A stretch of DNA of 43,642 bases from assembly GCA_024637055.1 (NCBI GenBank), contig JAGXFZ010000029.1:1-43642 (forward strand). Direction: 5' to 3'. Shown here in pieces: positions 11,040-20,101 of this stretch. Within the stretch, counting starts at the first letter, position 1. Every line of letters starts with the position of its first letter. Below the pieces are notes generated by a model that saw only the letters and a program-made list of their open reading frames with translations, made no database searches and was not told where the DNA came from. Both the position numbers and the translations under genes were made by a program. This stretch comes from Gracilibacter sp. (GTDB taxonomy: Bacteria > Bacillota > Desulfitobacteriia > Desulfitobacteriales > Syntrophobotulaceae).

Positions 11040-12458
11040 TTACTCCCTCCCCAGCTTCCAAATCTTGCCCGGATTCATTATCCCTTTAGGGTCTATGGCT
11101 TGCTTGATCGCCCACATTACATCCAATGCTTTACCATGTTCTTCTTCCATATAAGAGGTTCGAGCGAATCCTACTCCATGCTCTCCAGTTGTTGAACCAC
11201 CGAGTTCTAAAGCTAGGCGATGGATTTCTTCTGCTACTTTGTGGGTTCTCTGCACTTCATCCGGGATAAGAGGATCCATGATAGGGGCAGTATGCATGTT
11301 GCCGTCGCCTATGTGACCATAGATGACTACAGGAATATCATATTTTTTACTAATATTTTTAATTGTTCTTAATGCTTCGGGTACTTTGGAGATGGGGAAA
11401 CATACGTCTTCGCCAGCAAAGATTCTGGTTTTACCTGGTACGGTTCTGGCTGAGGCTGCTCCGATAACTGCTCTGCCTTGCCATAGTTTAGCCATGCGAT
11501 CAGCATCGGTGGCCCATTCTACACTGCGAGCACGTTTTTCTGCAATTGCTTTTACCTGTTCTCCTTCACTTTCAACCCCAGCTTTGGTTCCGTTGATTTC
11601 AAAGAAGATGGCCGCCTCAACTTCAGGTATATTAAGCTCAGGTTTATACATGTTAGCACAACGGATTCCACCATCATCGAGAATCTCGATACCGGATGGA
11701 ATGATTCCGGCTTTAAATACATCAAGCACGGTAAGCGCACTGTCTTCAAGTTTATCGAATAAGGCGAGCATTATTCCTCTGGCCTGTGGTTTCGGTAGCA
11801 CCTTAAGACGGATTTCGGTTATTATTCCCAAAGTGCCTTCGGATCCACAGTATATTCGGGTTAGGTCGAGTCCTGACACACTTTTTAATGCTTTAGATTT
11901 CATCCCTCCGGTTTTGATGATATCACCGTTGGGCTGGACTACTTCTAGACCAAGAATATATTGAAAGGTAGCGCCATATTTTACAGCTCTTAAGCCGCTG
12001 GCATTATTGGCTACCATTCCTCCAACTGTTGCCATAGCTGAACTGCCAGGATCCGGTGGAAAAAATAAGTTAAACGGTGATAGAGCTTGATTGAGGCTAG
12101 CATGGACTATTCCGGGTCTTACTACCGCTTGCATATTGATATCATCTATTTCGACGATCTCATTCCAGCCAGATATATCTAAGACTATTCCACCTTTTAT
12201 CGCTACGCTTCCCCCTGTCTGGCCACTGCCTGCTCCTCTAGGGGTTACAGGTACTTCGTTATCCCAAGCATATTTCATCAGTTTAGAGACTTCTTCGGTA
12301 CTTTCCAAACATACTACTACATCTGGGAAGTACTCAGTTTGCTGTGACACAAATGAACTGTCGTAGGTATAGGTGTACCTCTCTAGTTCACTTTTGAGTA
12401 CCTTCTGTACTCCGAACATCCCTTCCAGATCCTTGATTAGTTGTTCCTTTGCAACCAT
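11040..12458 (-). CDS. FAD-linked 2-hydroxyacid oxidase/dehydrogenase, GlcD-like
   Basis: FAD_binding_4-type PRGAGSGQTGG, NNASGLRAVKYG, C-terminal GEHGVG; start reassigned to MVAKEQ at 12458. Confidence 0.92.
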   Translation of the reverse strand: MVAKEQLIKDLEGMFGVQKVLKSELERYTYTYDSSFVSQQTEYFPDVVVCLESTEEVSKLMKYAWDNEVPVTPRGAGSGQTGGSVAIKGGIVLDISGWNEIVEIDDINMQAVVRPGIVHASLNQALSPFNLFFPPDPGSSAMATVGGMVANNASGLRAVKYGATFQYILGLEVVQPNGDIIKTGGMKSKALKSVSGLDLTRIYCGSEGTLGIITEIRLKVLPKPQARGIMLALFDKLEDSALTVLDVFKAGIIPSGIEILDDGGIRCANMYKPELNIPEVEAAIFFEINGTKAGVESEGEQVKAIAEKRARSVEWATDADRMAKLWQGRAVIGAASARTVPGKTRIFAGEDVCFPISKVPEALRTIKNISKKYDIPVVIYGHIGDGNMHTAPIMDPLIPDEVQRTHKVAEEIHRLALELGGSTTGEHGVGFARTSYMEEEHGKALDVMWAIKQAIDPKGIMNPGKIWKLGRE

Positions 12459-12526
12459 AATTATACACTCCTTTATAGAAATTTTTAATAACAAGGTAAG
12501 TTTTTTAAACTAGGTGCTATACTTAA

Positions 12527-14158
12527 TTAAATATTTTTAGCGATATTACCACTTAAGACGGCCACTATTTTTCCTTCTCTAAGGACTGGAACCGAAACAG
12601 TAACTACAGCATCATTTTTGCCGCTAACAGCCGAGAAGTATAGCTCCGTACAGTATTCTTGGCCTTTTAAGGCATGTAAGAACCAAGCCCTATGAGCACG
12701 ATTATTATAAGAAGTGGAAGTTGTAGCTATTATATCACCTTTATCATCTACGAAATGAATGGTATTTAATATATCATTTATGGCTTGGTCTACAATCTTT
12801 TTGCTCGCTTCTCCATCTTTTTTTACTAAAGCTTCTTGCTCAGCCAAATGCTTTAGTTGTTGAAAACCTATGGCAATCCGCTCTTGTAACCTTGAGTTTA
12901 TACCATCTTTGCCTTCAGCAAACTTCGTAGCCGCTTTTCTTAATTCTTGAGAAATAGAAACAATTCCATGAGATTCCTGAACAATTTTTGCTGCCAGTTC
13001 TGCCTGTTCCAAGGCCATCGCAGCACTTGCTTGGGCTTGCGTCATATTTTCTTCGGCAATGGTTGAAATCTCCCTTATAGCATCTTCTACAACATTAGTG
13101 TTACGTGTTTGCTGAACAGCAAGATTTTCTATCTCTTCTATATAATCAGACATATCAGTAAATTCATTGACTATGGCACTTAGTTGATGCTTAGATGAAT
13201 TGACTTTTTGCACATCTCCTTGGATAGTCACAAGGTTTTGTTTTATTAATTTAGCTAATTCTGCCATAGCGTTTAGAATATGGTTTACAATTTTATTAAT
13301 CTCATCTGCTGAATCCGATGATTGCTCAGCTAATTTTCTAACTTCATCAGCAACAACTGCAAATCCTTTACCATGTTCACCAGCTCGAGCTGCTTCGATA
13401 GCTGCATTTAAAGCTAGTAGGTTTGTTTGGGTGGCAATACTACTCACAGTTTCTATGATATTGCTTATCCTGCCTGCCTCCTGTTCAAGTTGCGAAAAAC
13501 CCTCAAAAGAACGTTCCGTTGAGCCGGCAGATTCTTCAATTCCTTGGTTAATCTCTTCAAAACTCTTTTGCATATCCATCACGATTTTTTTCAAGTCTAC
13601 TATTTTTCCTGAAGTAGATAACGCCTTTTTTTCCACATCATCAGAAGCTTTGACCAACTGCTCCATTTCTTCCATTATAACAGCTATACTGGTTGTCTGC
13701 TTCTCCGCACTATTCGCTATTTCATTAACAGCTTGAGCGACTTCTTGGTTACAATTGTTTAGTTCCTCCATATCATCTTTCAAGTGGAAAGAAGATACGT
13801 AAATTTTCTCAGATGAAGTAAGGATTTTGCTCATCATTTCTTTAATGTTTGCAATGAAGCTATTCGTATAATATTTGAGTTCGGCGTAAACTGATTTACT
13901 ACTATCAGTGGTTAAAGAATCCGTTGAAACGGTATAGTTCCCCTCTGCTATTTCTTTCAATACTTTATTTAAGTCTTCTGTATCCTGACCTTGATATTTT
14001 TTTGTTAGCCAAGTATAAGCTATAACAACTATAAGAAATAAAATTCCGGTACTTATTAATTGGCTAGTCGCAGGCGACATAATAGTTGATAAGTATATAT
14101 AGCCATATAACGGTACCCCCAACCCTATCAGAAGGATGAAAATTAGCTTTACTCTCAT
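12527..14158 (-). CDS. Methyl-accepting chemotaxis protein with C-terminal Cache-like domain
   Basis: Two N-terminal TM segments, MCP signalling hairpin [39 protein letters not shown], then a C-terminal [70 protein letters not shown] segment. Confidence 0.93.
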   Translation of the reverse strand: MRVKLIFILLIGLGVPLYGYIYLSTIMSPATSQLISTGILFLIVVIAYTWLTKKYQGQDTEDLNKVLKEIAEGNYTVSTDSLTTDSSKSVYAELKYYTNSFIANIKEMMSKILTSSEKIYVSSFHLKDDMEELNNCNQEVAQAVNEIANSAEKQTTSIAVIMEEMEQLVKASDDVEKKALSTSGKIVDLKKIVMDMQKSFEEINQGIEESAGSTERSFEGFSQLEQEAGRISNIIETVSSIATQTNLLALNAAIEAARAGEHGKGFAVVADEVRKLAEQSSDSADEINKIVNHILNAMAELAKLIKQNLVTIQGDVQKVNSSKHQLSAIVNEFTDMSDYIEEIENLAVQQTRNTNVVEDAIREISTIAEENMTQAQASAAMALEQAELAAKIVQESHGIVSISQELRKAATKFAEGKDGINSRLQERIAIGFQQLKHLAEQEALVKKDGEASKKIVDQAINDILNTIHFVDDKGDIIATTSTSYNNRAHRAWFLHALKGQEYCTELYFSAVSGKNDAVVTVSVPVLREGKIVAVLSGNIAKNI

Positions 14159-14208
14159 CTACAGTTCCCCCTTATTAAATTAAGTAAAAGGTTCTTTATT
14201 TTATGTAG

Positions 14209-14247
14209 AAGATAGGGAATAATGGCTGCTCCATTATTCCCTATCTT
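14209..14247. repeat. Perfect 17-bp stem, 5-nt loop hairpin between the hydratase and MCP genes
   Basis: AAGATAGGGAATAATGG-CTGCT-CCATTATTCCCTATCTT; no strong T-tract. Confidence 0.8.
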
Positions 14248-14251
14248 TAGT

Positions 14252-15421
14252 TTAAGGAACTGTGATCTTGCCATTTATTGCTGAAATAGCCACAGTCAGT
14301 GGTGATGTCAAATAAATCCTGGCACCTTCGGCACCGATGCGACCTGGATTGTTGCGAATAGTTGTCGTTACTGCCACATCGTCATCATCTAAGACTCCGA
14401 AATGTTTCCCTGGACAAGAACCACAACCCGGTGGCATTATAAGTGCTCCTGCTTCCCTTATGATTTTAGATAAGCCCATGGTTTCCATGGAATCCTGTAC
14501 TTTGCGCGAGGCAGGTGTTACTACGAAAGTCACACTAGGATGTATTTTTTTACCGGTCAGAACTTCAGCTATGACTTGCATATCTTCCAATCTCCCGGCT
14601 GAACAACCACCTGCGATAGCTGCGCTGATTTTGGTACCTTCTAATTCCTTTACTTTGTTGATCGAAGTAGGGCTCGGTGGTACAGCAATCAATGGTTCAA
14701 TCTCTTCTGCCTGAATAATGTAGTCCGGTTTTTCATCTTCACCTTTGGGTAAGACGAAAGCTGTGGCTACTCCACCTTCCGGAAGATAGTTGCAAATACA
14801 CATCTTTCCAGCCAGAGATAACTCATCCATTAGAGATCCGGTTAGCGCTACAGCTTTACCCTTTATCTCTTCTTGTAATTCCTTAATCAAATGTAATACT
14901 ATGTCGCGTGGCAAAACGTTTTTAGGAAGTTTCCCTTGAATAGCTATTGTCACTTGTTCAGGAACTATGGTCTTGAATTGACCACTCTCAAGAACTGGAA
15001 TGATCTTCTCTGAGGTCACTGAGAATGCTATGGCTCCGAAGGCTCCCGCTGTAGCCACATGTCCATCAGCCCCGACAATTATCATGCCAGGCCAGAGAGA
15101 ATGTTCCTCTGCTACGACCTGATGGATTACGCCTTCCCCATGTTTGTACAGATAACAGCCCATTTCATTGGAGAACTCCGAAAATTCCTTGTGGAATTTT
15201 CTGTCCTTAACCGTTGGAGCTGGAAAAGCATGATCCAAAGCAAATATGACTTTTTTACATTTAATTTTCTTATGGCCGCTTTGTTTCCATTGTTCCAGTA
15301 GAGCCGGTCCGGTTCCATCGTGTCCCAAAGCCATATCGACATTTAAGTACACTTCCTGTCCTGGGTTTACGTCTCCAGATTTTGAAGCTTTTGCTAATTG
15401 TCTGTACAAATATTTCGCCAT
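14252..15421 (-). CDS. Aconitase/LeuC-family hydro-lyase large subunit, divergent
   Basis: GGCSAGRLED and PPGCGSCPGKHFG (three [4Fe-4S] Cys), LDHAFPAP, GADGHVATAGAFGAIAF. Confidence 0.88.
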   Translation of the reverse strand: MAKYLYRQLAKASKSGDVNPGQEVYLNVDMALGHDGTGPALLEQWKQSGHKKIKCKKVIFALDHAFPAPTVKDRKFHKEFSEFSNEMGCYLYKHGEGVIHQVVAEEHSLWPGMIIVGADGHVATAGAFGAIAFSVTSEKIIPVLESGQFKTIVPEQVTIAIQGKLPKNVLPRDIVLHLIKELQEEIKGKAVALTGSLMDELSLAGKMCICNYLPEGGVATAFVLPKGEDEKPDYIIQAEEIEPLIAVPPSPTSINKVKELEGTKISAAIAGGCSAGRLEDMQVIAEVLTGKKIHPSVTFVVTPASRKVQDSMETMGLSKIIREAGALIMPPGCGSCPGKHFGVLDDDDVAVTTTIRNNPGRIGAEGARIYLTSPLTVAISAINGKITVP

Positions 15422-15435
15422 AACATACCCCTATC

Positions 15436-16797
15436 TTATATTAGTCCTATTATCCATAGGATATAGACCGTTGCCATTGATGCTATTCCACCTACAAGGG
15501 TGACACCACCGTAGGAGATAAGCGCGGATTTAAGTTCCATTCGGGAAAGGGAAGTACATACCCAGAAGTAACTGGAGTTAACGTACTTGATGATTACAGA
15601 GCCTGCTGCTCCAGCGAGCATTCCTGCTTCGGGAGATAATCCTAAGCCTACAAGCATAGGAGCGGTAAGTGAAGCAGCTGTGATAACGCCAACAGTGGTT
15701 GAACCAGTGATTAGGTTACCAACAATGCCGAGGATAAATGGTAGGAAGATCGAAGGGACTCCAGAAGATGCGACTGCGTTGGCAATGGTGTCAACTGCAG
15801 GAGTTCCTTTGAGAATCTGGCTGAGTGATCCACCCAGGCCAGTAACTATGATGATCATAGCGGAAAGACGAAGTGCGTCTTCCACCCATGTTGAGTAAAA
15901 CTTCTTTTTGGATTCTTCATCTTTGATATTCAGAAGGCATAACGCTACTCCGATAAGCATAGCGACTACTGGCCAGCCAAGATAAGCCATTATACCGTTA
16001 ACTATATGCTCTGCGGGAAGAAGGTTTTTAAATATACTCTGGGAAGCAATAAGGATAAGGGGCACGAGTATAGGAGCATATGCTCTTGCTGTAGAAGGTA
16101 GTTCTCTTCCTGCTTCAACGAAAGATTGGCCGATGAATTCTTTGGATGGAGGAGAAGGAACCTTAGGGCCTACTATTTGAGCATAAGCCCATCCAGCTAA
16201 AGAACCAACTAGAGTTGCAATTCCACCGAAAAGAATAATCTTACCGATATCTGCACCCATAACTGCAGCCGCAGCTAAAGGACCAGGAGTAGGAGGAACC
16301 ATCGCATGCGTAAGCTGCATGGAACCCACCAGACCGGTAGCCATAACGCTCATGTTAGTACCTGCAGCAATTGCTGCACCGTGAACGAGTGGGTTAAGGA
16401 TTACATAACCTACATCGGAGAAGATAGCAATACCAATGACGAAACCTGCTAAAGTTAAGGCAAGAGGCATTCTCTTCTCTCCGACCCACTTGATCATGGT
16501 CATGGTGACTTTTTCGATACCGCCTGTATGTTTCAGTGCTTCAGCTATAATCGATCCCAGGACGATAACGATAGCTATACCTTGTACTGTCTTACCAAAG
16601 CCAGTCTCAAAGGCCTTGATGAATTCAGCTAAGTTGACACCAGGTACCAGTCCGAATAAAAGGATAGGAACTAATAAAGCCATAAATACGTGCCATTTTG
16701 ATTTAGCGATAAGCCAAAACAAAAGGACGATTACGGCAGCAAACGCAACTAGGGTTACGGTTGGGTTTTCTAAAATCAATGTGTCCACCTCTTTCAT
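15436..16797 (-). CDS. GntP-family permease
   Basis: Multi-TM; LTHAMVPPTPGPLAAAAVMGADIG resembles the GntP signature. Confidence 0.85.
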   Translation of the reverse strand: MKEVDTLILENPTVTLVAFAAVIVLLFWLIAKSKWHVFMALLVPILLFGLVPGVNLAEFIKAFETGFGKTVQGIAIVIVLGSIIAEALKHTGGIEKVTMTMIKWVGEKRMPLALTLAGFVIGIAIFSDVGYVILNPLVHGAAIAAGTNMSVMATGLVGSMQLTHAMVPPTPGPLAAAAVMGADIGKIILFGGIATLVGSLAGWAYAQIVGPKVPSPPSKEFIGQSFVEAGRELPSTARAYAPILVPLILIASQSIFKNLLPAEHIVNGIMAYLGWPVVAMLIGVALCLLNIKDEESKKKFYSTWVEDALRLSAMIIIVTGLGGSLSQILKGTPAVDTIANAVASSGVPSIFLPFILGIVGNLITGSTTVGVITAASLTAPMLVGLGLSPEAGMLAGAAGSVIIKYVNSSYFWVCTSLSRMELKSALISYGGVTLVGGIASMATVYILWIIGLI

Positions 16798-16881
16798 AGA
16801 TTATAAATGTTTAAATATATCTTGTTTCCGGTCAACAATAAGTTCATTTTTCTAAATAATTTGAAAATTCTCATAAACTAC

Positions 16882-16980
16882 TTGATTTTTATTTACTTAA
16901 TAAGTTATAGTATTGTCAGTATTACTTTTGTCAAAGTGCTTTTCAGCCTCTAAAGGGCGGAAAGCCTTTGGCTTTTTTTT
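16882..16980 (+). ncRNA. Candidate small RNA or orphan transcript (promoter and terminator-like hairpin)
   Basis: Plus strand TTGATT-N18-TATAGT (16882-16911) and AAAGCC-TTT-GGCTTT followed by TTTTT (16961-16980), with no plus-strand gene. Confidence 0.3.
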
Positions 16981-17056
16981 GTTTCCCAAAATCCGTCTTT
17001 TTTCACCTCCTGTTAAATTATTCACTTTCTTATTGTCACCACCTCCTGGTTTTTAT

Positions 17057-17088
17057 TTGGCGGTGGTCATTTAAGACACAACCGCCAA
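17057..17088 (-). repeat. Hairpin overlapping the stop codon of the gamma subunit gene
   Basis: TTGGCGGT...ACCGCCAA spanning the stop at 17071. Confidence 0.5.
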
Positions 17089-17496
17089 GTCTTTTAAAGC
17101 ATTTATGATATTCCCTCCAACATCAGAGGGGTTATCATTAAAGTAACTGTCAAGTTGTTTAAACTCGATTCCTTCTTTATCACCCAAGATGCTCTTATCC
17201 ACACCTAAGGCAAGTACTGTCCCTTGAGGCTTAATACCTTTTAAGACATTGCCTACAGCGAAAAGGCTGTTATCTAAAACGATAACTATATCGGGGTTTA
17301 CTTCAGAAGTCGAACGTTCAGTAATCTCTTCATCATCGATTCTGACTACAGCGAAGGTAGGTGCACTTGGTCTAACGGCAGCAAAAGCATTGAAAACCTG
17401 AACCCTATGACCTTTTTCCAACGCGTAGTTTCCAATCTTTTTGGCAATCTCAGCAAACGGTTGGCCAAAACGACCATGCAAACGTATTTGCTTCAT
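17071..17496 (-). CDS. 2-oxoacid:ferredoxin oxidoreductase gamma subunit
   Basis: MKQIRLHGRFGQPFAEIAKKIGNYALEKGHRVQVFNAF; POR gamma family, in the gene cluster. Confidence 0.85.
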   Translation of the reverse strand: MKQIRLHGRFGQPFAEIAKKIGNYALEKGHRVQVFNAFAAVRPSAPTFAVVRIDDEEITERSTSEVNPDIVIVLDNSLFAVGNVLKGIKPQGTVLALGVDKSILGDKEGIEFKQLDSYFNDNPSDVGGNIINALKDLAVVS

Positions 17497-17497
17497 G

Positions 17498-18370
17498 CTA
17501 TTTTCCCACCTTTCCGTAACGGGTGTTAACCTGCTGTTGTAAATCTTCTATTTCTTGGGCAGTTATTTTACTGAAGCGTTTTTGTGGTGTCAAGTATTCT
17601 TTGACAGGGATGAGCTTGGGCTCATAGTTGCGTGTTCTTACTCCGTCTTCAACTTCGAAAAGCTCCCATAAACCACTCTCTACAGCTTTACGAGCAAATT
17701 CTACGGTTTGATCGGAAGGTATGCCCCATCCTTTAAAACATGGTGCCAATACATGAATATAGGAAAACCCTTTTCTAGAGGATGCTTTTTTAAATTTAGC
17801 CATCAGATCAGCCGGGTAAGCGATAGAGGCACAAGCAACATAGCCAATATCATGGGCTTCCATAATTTTAAGCATATTTTTCTTATTGGTTTTCTTACCA
17901 TTTACGGTGCAGTTAGTCGTTAAAGCTGAATATGGTGTCTGGCTACTTGTCTGCCCACCTGTGTTCATGTACATCTCATTGTCATAACAGACATGGAAGA
18001 GGTCTTCATTACGTTCAGCAGCCCCAGTTAGAGATTGAAAGCCTATATCTGCACTTCCAGCATCTCCTCCCCAGGAGACCACGTTAACATCTTTTATCCC
18101 TTGCGCTTCTAAGGCAGCTCTTATCCCTGAGGAAATAGCTGGAGCACATTCAAAAAGTGTGTGGTAGAAAGGAATCTTCCAGGTAGTATGGCGGTTGTTG
18201 CCCCCAAGGGTAGCCATACAGGATGCCGGTATGGTGATAATCGTTCTTTCACCCAGAACCTTCATGGCTTGCCTACCAGCTATTGCTCCTCCACAGCCTT
18301 TACATCCAACGTTACCCTGCCCGAACAGTTCTTCTTTTGGTAGTTGGTCTAAGTTTATTTTGACATTCAC
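17498..18370 (-). CDS. 2-oxoacid:ferredoxin oxidoreductase beta subunit (TPP-binding)
   Basis: GCKGCGGAIAGRQAMKVLG, WGGDAGSADIGFQSL, YDNEMYMNTGGQ; PorB-like. Confidence 0.92.
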   Translation of the reverse strand: MNVKINLDQLPKEELFGQGNVGCKGCGGAIAGRQAMKVLGERTIITIPASCMATLGGNNRHTTWKIPFYHTLFECAPAISSGIRAALEAQGIKDVNVVSWGGDAGSADIGFQSLTGAAERNEDLFHVCYDNEMYMNTGGQTSSQTPYSALTTNCTVNGKKTNKKNMLKIMEAHDIGYVACASIAYPADLMAKFKKASSRKGFSYIHVLAPCFKGWGIPSDQTVEFARKAVESGLWELFEVEDGVRTRNYEPKLIPVKEYLTPQKRFSKITAQEIEDLQQQVNTRYGKVGK

Positions 18371-18383
18371 TTCTATCCCCCCT

Positions 18384-19529
18384 TTACATTCCTATCCAAA
18401 GTGTACTATTTCTTTGTTCACTTGATTCGGTGCTTTCTACAGCTTGTTTGATTTGTTCTATGCCACTTTTTGCTCCACCTAAGCCGATTATGAAACCATT
18501 GATAACCATATCTGAGTTTCCGTAGAAGGCAGCTTTGATGTCTGTCGCTAAGGCTCCGCCCACTCCGAAAACTATGTTCTTATCTAATACTGTGATGAAT
18601 TTTGCATTTTTGAGTACTGCATATAGTTCTTGGCCCGGAAACGGTCTCCAGGTCTTAAGTTTGACTAAACCTATCTTTTTACCTTGTTGACGCTGGGCAT
18701 CGACAAATTGTCGAACAGTGCTGACTATAGAGCCCATGGCTACGATAACATGCTCCGCGTCTTCCATCTTATAAGTTTCCAAGTTGCCGATACTATCTCT
18801 ACCGAATTCTGTATTATAGGCTTGTGTTACTTCAGGTATAAATGTCAGTGCCTTTTCCATCGCTTCATTCTGACGATACTTATAGTCCATATAAAAATCC
18901 GGGCTAGTTACGGTATTAACGCCTTGAGGATTTTTCACATCCAAAGCTGCCATTCTCTTTAGAGGAAGGAACTTTGTTACTTTATCAGCAGCAGGAATTT
19001 CTACTTCTTCTGAAGTATGGGATTGGATATATCCTTCGTAGTTAACCATTACCGGAGTTCTTAGTTCTTCTGCAATCCTGAATGCTTGGATAGTGCTGTC
19101 CAGTACTTCCTGATTATTCTCACAAAACAGTTGAATCCAACCACTTGCTCCCTGGGATACGGCATCTCCTTGCTCAGGGAAACGGCTGTGCGGTGCTGAG
19201 ATTGCCCTGTTAGCTACTGCCATAACGATAGGCTGTCTTAATCCAGCAGCATGGTAAACCACTTCTGTCATTAGTAATAGACCTTGGGAGTTGGTTACTG
19301 TATAGCTACGGGCACCAGCCAGTGAGGCTCCCAATACCGCTGCTAAAGCACTATGGTCAGATTCAGCTCGGATGAATCCACAATTTAATTCTCCGTCATC
19401 TATATATTTACTCAACCTTTCCATAGCTGGAAAAGCTGGAGTAATCGGATAATAGGACAGGACTTCTATGTTAGCTAGTTTAGCTCCGAGTGCTGCAGCT
19501 TCACTTCCTGTCATCAATACTTTGCTCAT
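18384..19529 (-). CDS. 2-oxoacid:ferredoxin oxidoreductase alpha subunit (PorA-like)
   Basis: YYPITPAFPAMERLS, FIRAESDHSALAAVLGASLAGARSYTVTNSQGLLLM. Confidence 0.92.
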   Translation of the reverse strand: MSKVLMTGSEAAALGAKLANIEVLSYYPITPAFPAMERLSKYIDDGELNCGFIRAESDHSALAAVLGASLAGARSYTVTNSQGLLLMTEVVYHAAGLRQPIVMAVANRAISAPHSRFPEQGDAVSQGASGWIQLFCENNQEVLDSTIQAFRIAEELRTPVMVNYEGYIQSHTSEEVEIPAADKVTKFLPLKRMAALDVKNPQGVNTVTSPDFYMDYKYRQNEAMEKALTFIPEVTQAYNTEFGRDSIGNLETYKMEDAEHVIVAMGSIVSTVRQFVDAQRQQGKKIGLVKLKTWRPFPGQELYAVLKNAKFITVLDKNIVFGVGGALATDIKAAFYGNSDMVINGFIIGLGGAKSGIEQIKQAVESTESSEQRNSTLWIGM

Positions 19530-19822
19530 TTATTTCCCTCCTTTACCCCAAATACTCCTGAAACTCCTGTGTATTCGGGTACCATTACTATTCCATCGCT
19601 TTCCACGGCACAGATTCCACACCCTTTGCAGATATGCAAATCAATTGTTACTGTTTCCTTCTCGATGGAAATGGCTCCATCGGGACAAAACAGGACTACC
19701 TCTCTATTAACCTTTTGGGATTCTCTAACTTCCGGGCGATACTCTCTCCAAGAAGCGGCTGCAGATGTCTCTACTGAGCTACCTGGAACTGCTGTTGGAA
19801 CAATCGGTAATTCTTTTGCCAT
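19526..19822 (-). CDS. 2-oxoacid:ferredoxin oxidoreductase delta (ferredoxin-like) subunit, one cluster's ligands missing
   Basis: FCPDGAI...CKGCGICAVESDG; start reassigned from 19864 to MAKELP at 19822 with AGGAGGTG RBS (19831-19838). Confidence 0.85.
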   Translation of the reverse strand: MAKELPIVPTAVPGSSVETSAAASWREYRPEVRESQKVNREVVLFCPDGAISIEKETVTIDLHICKGCGICAVESDGIVMVPEYTGVSGVFGVKEGNK

Positions 19823-19852
19823 TTTAACTTCACCTCCTCTACCTAATGATAA

Positions 19853-19868
19853 TGCAATTTTCATGCCA
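19853..19868 (-). promoter_or_regulatory. Sigma-54 -24/-12 promoter of the catabolic operon
   Basis: Minus strand TGGCATGAAAATTGCA, with GG-N10-GC spacing; consensus TGGCACG-N4-TTGCW. Confidence 0.85.
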
Positions 19869-20002
19869 ACATTGTGAAAATTGTCAATTTGATATAATAG
19901 TGCAAATTGTTTTATTATCTAATGTTCGTAAACACTATAGATTGGTGACTATTCGTGTAAAATAGTAATTAGTTCAGCATTTTATGTACTTCAATCTTTC
20001 TA

Positions 20003-20080
20003 GTTTCATTAAGTCAAGTGTTTCATATATTGAACACTAGTGTTTCATTACATATTCCGTTTCATAATTTTAGCGAAACG
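20003..20080. promoter_or_regulatory. Tandem upstream activator repeat
   Basis: GTTTCATTA-N8-GTTTCATA twice (20003-20027 and 20042-20066, 39-bp period), plus inverted half-sites TGAACAC and GCGAAAC. Confidence 0.65.
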
Positions 20081-20101
20081 CATCTATGCCCTTTAATTCT
20101 A

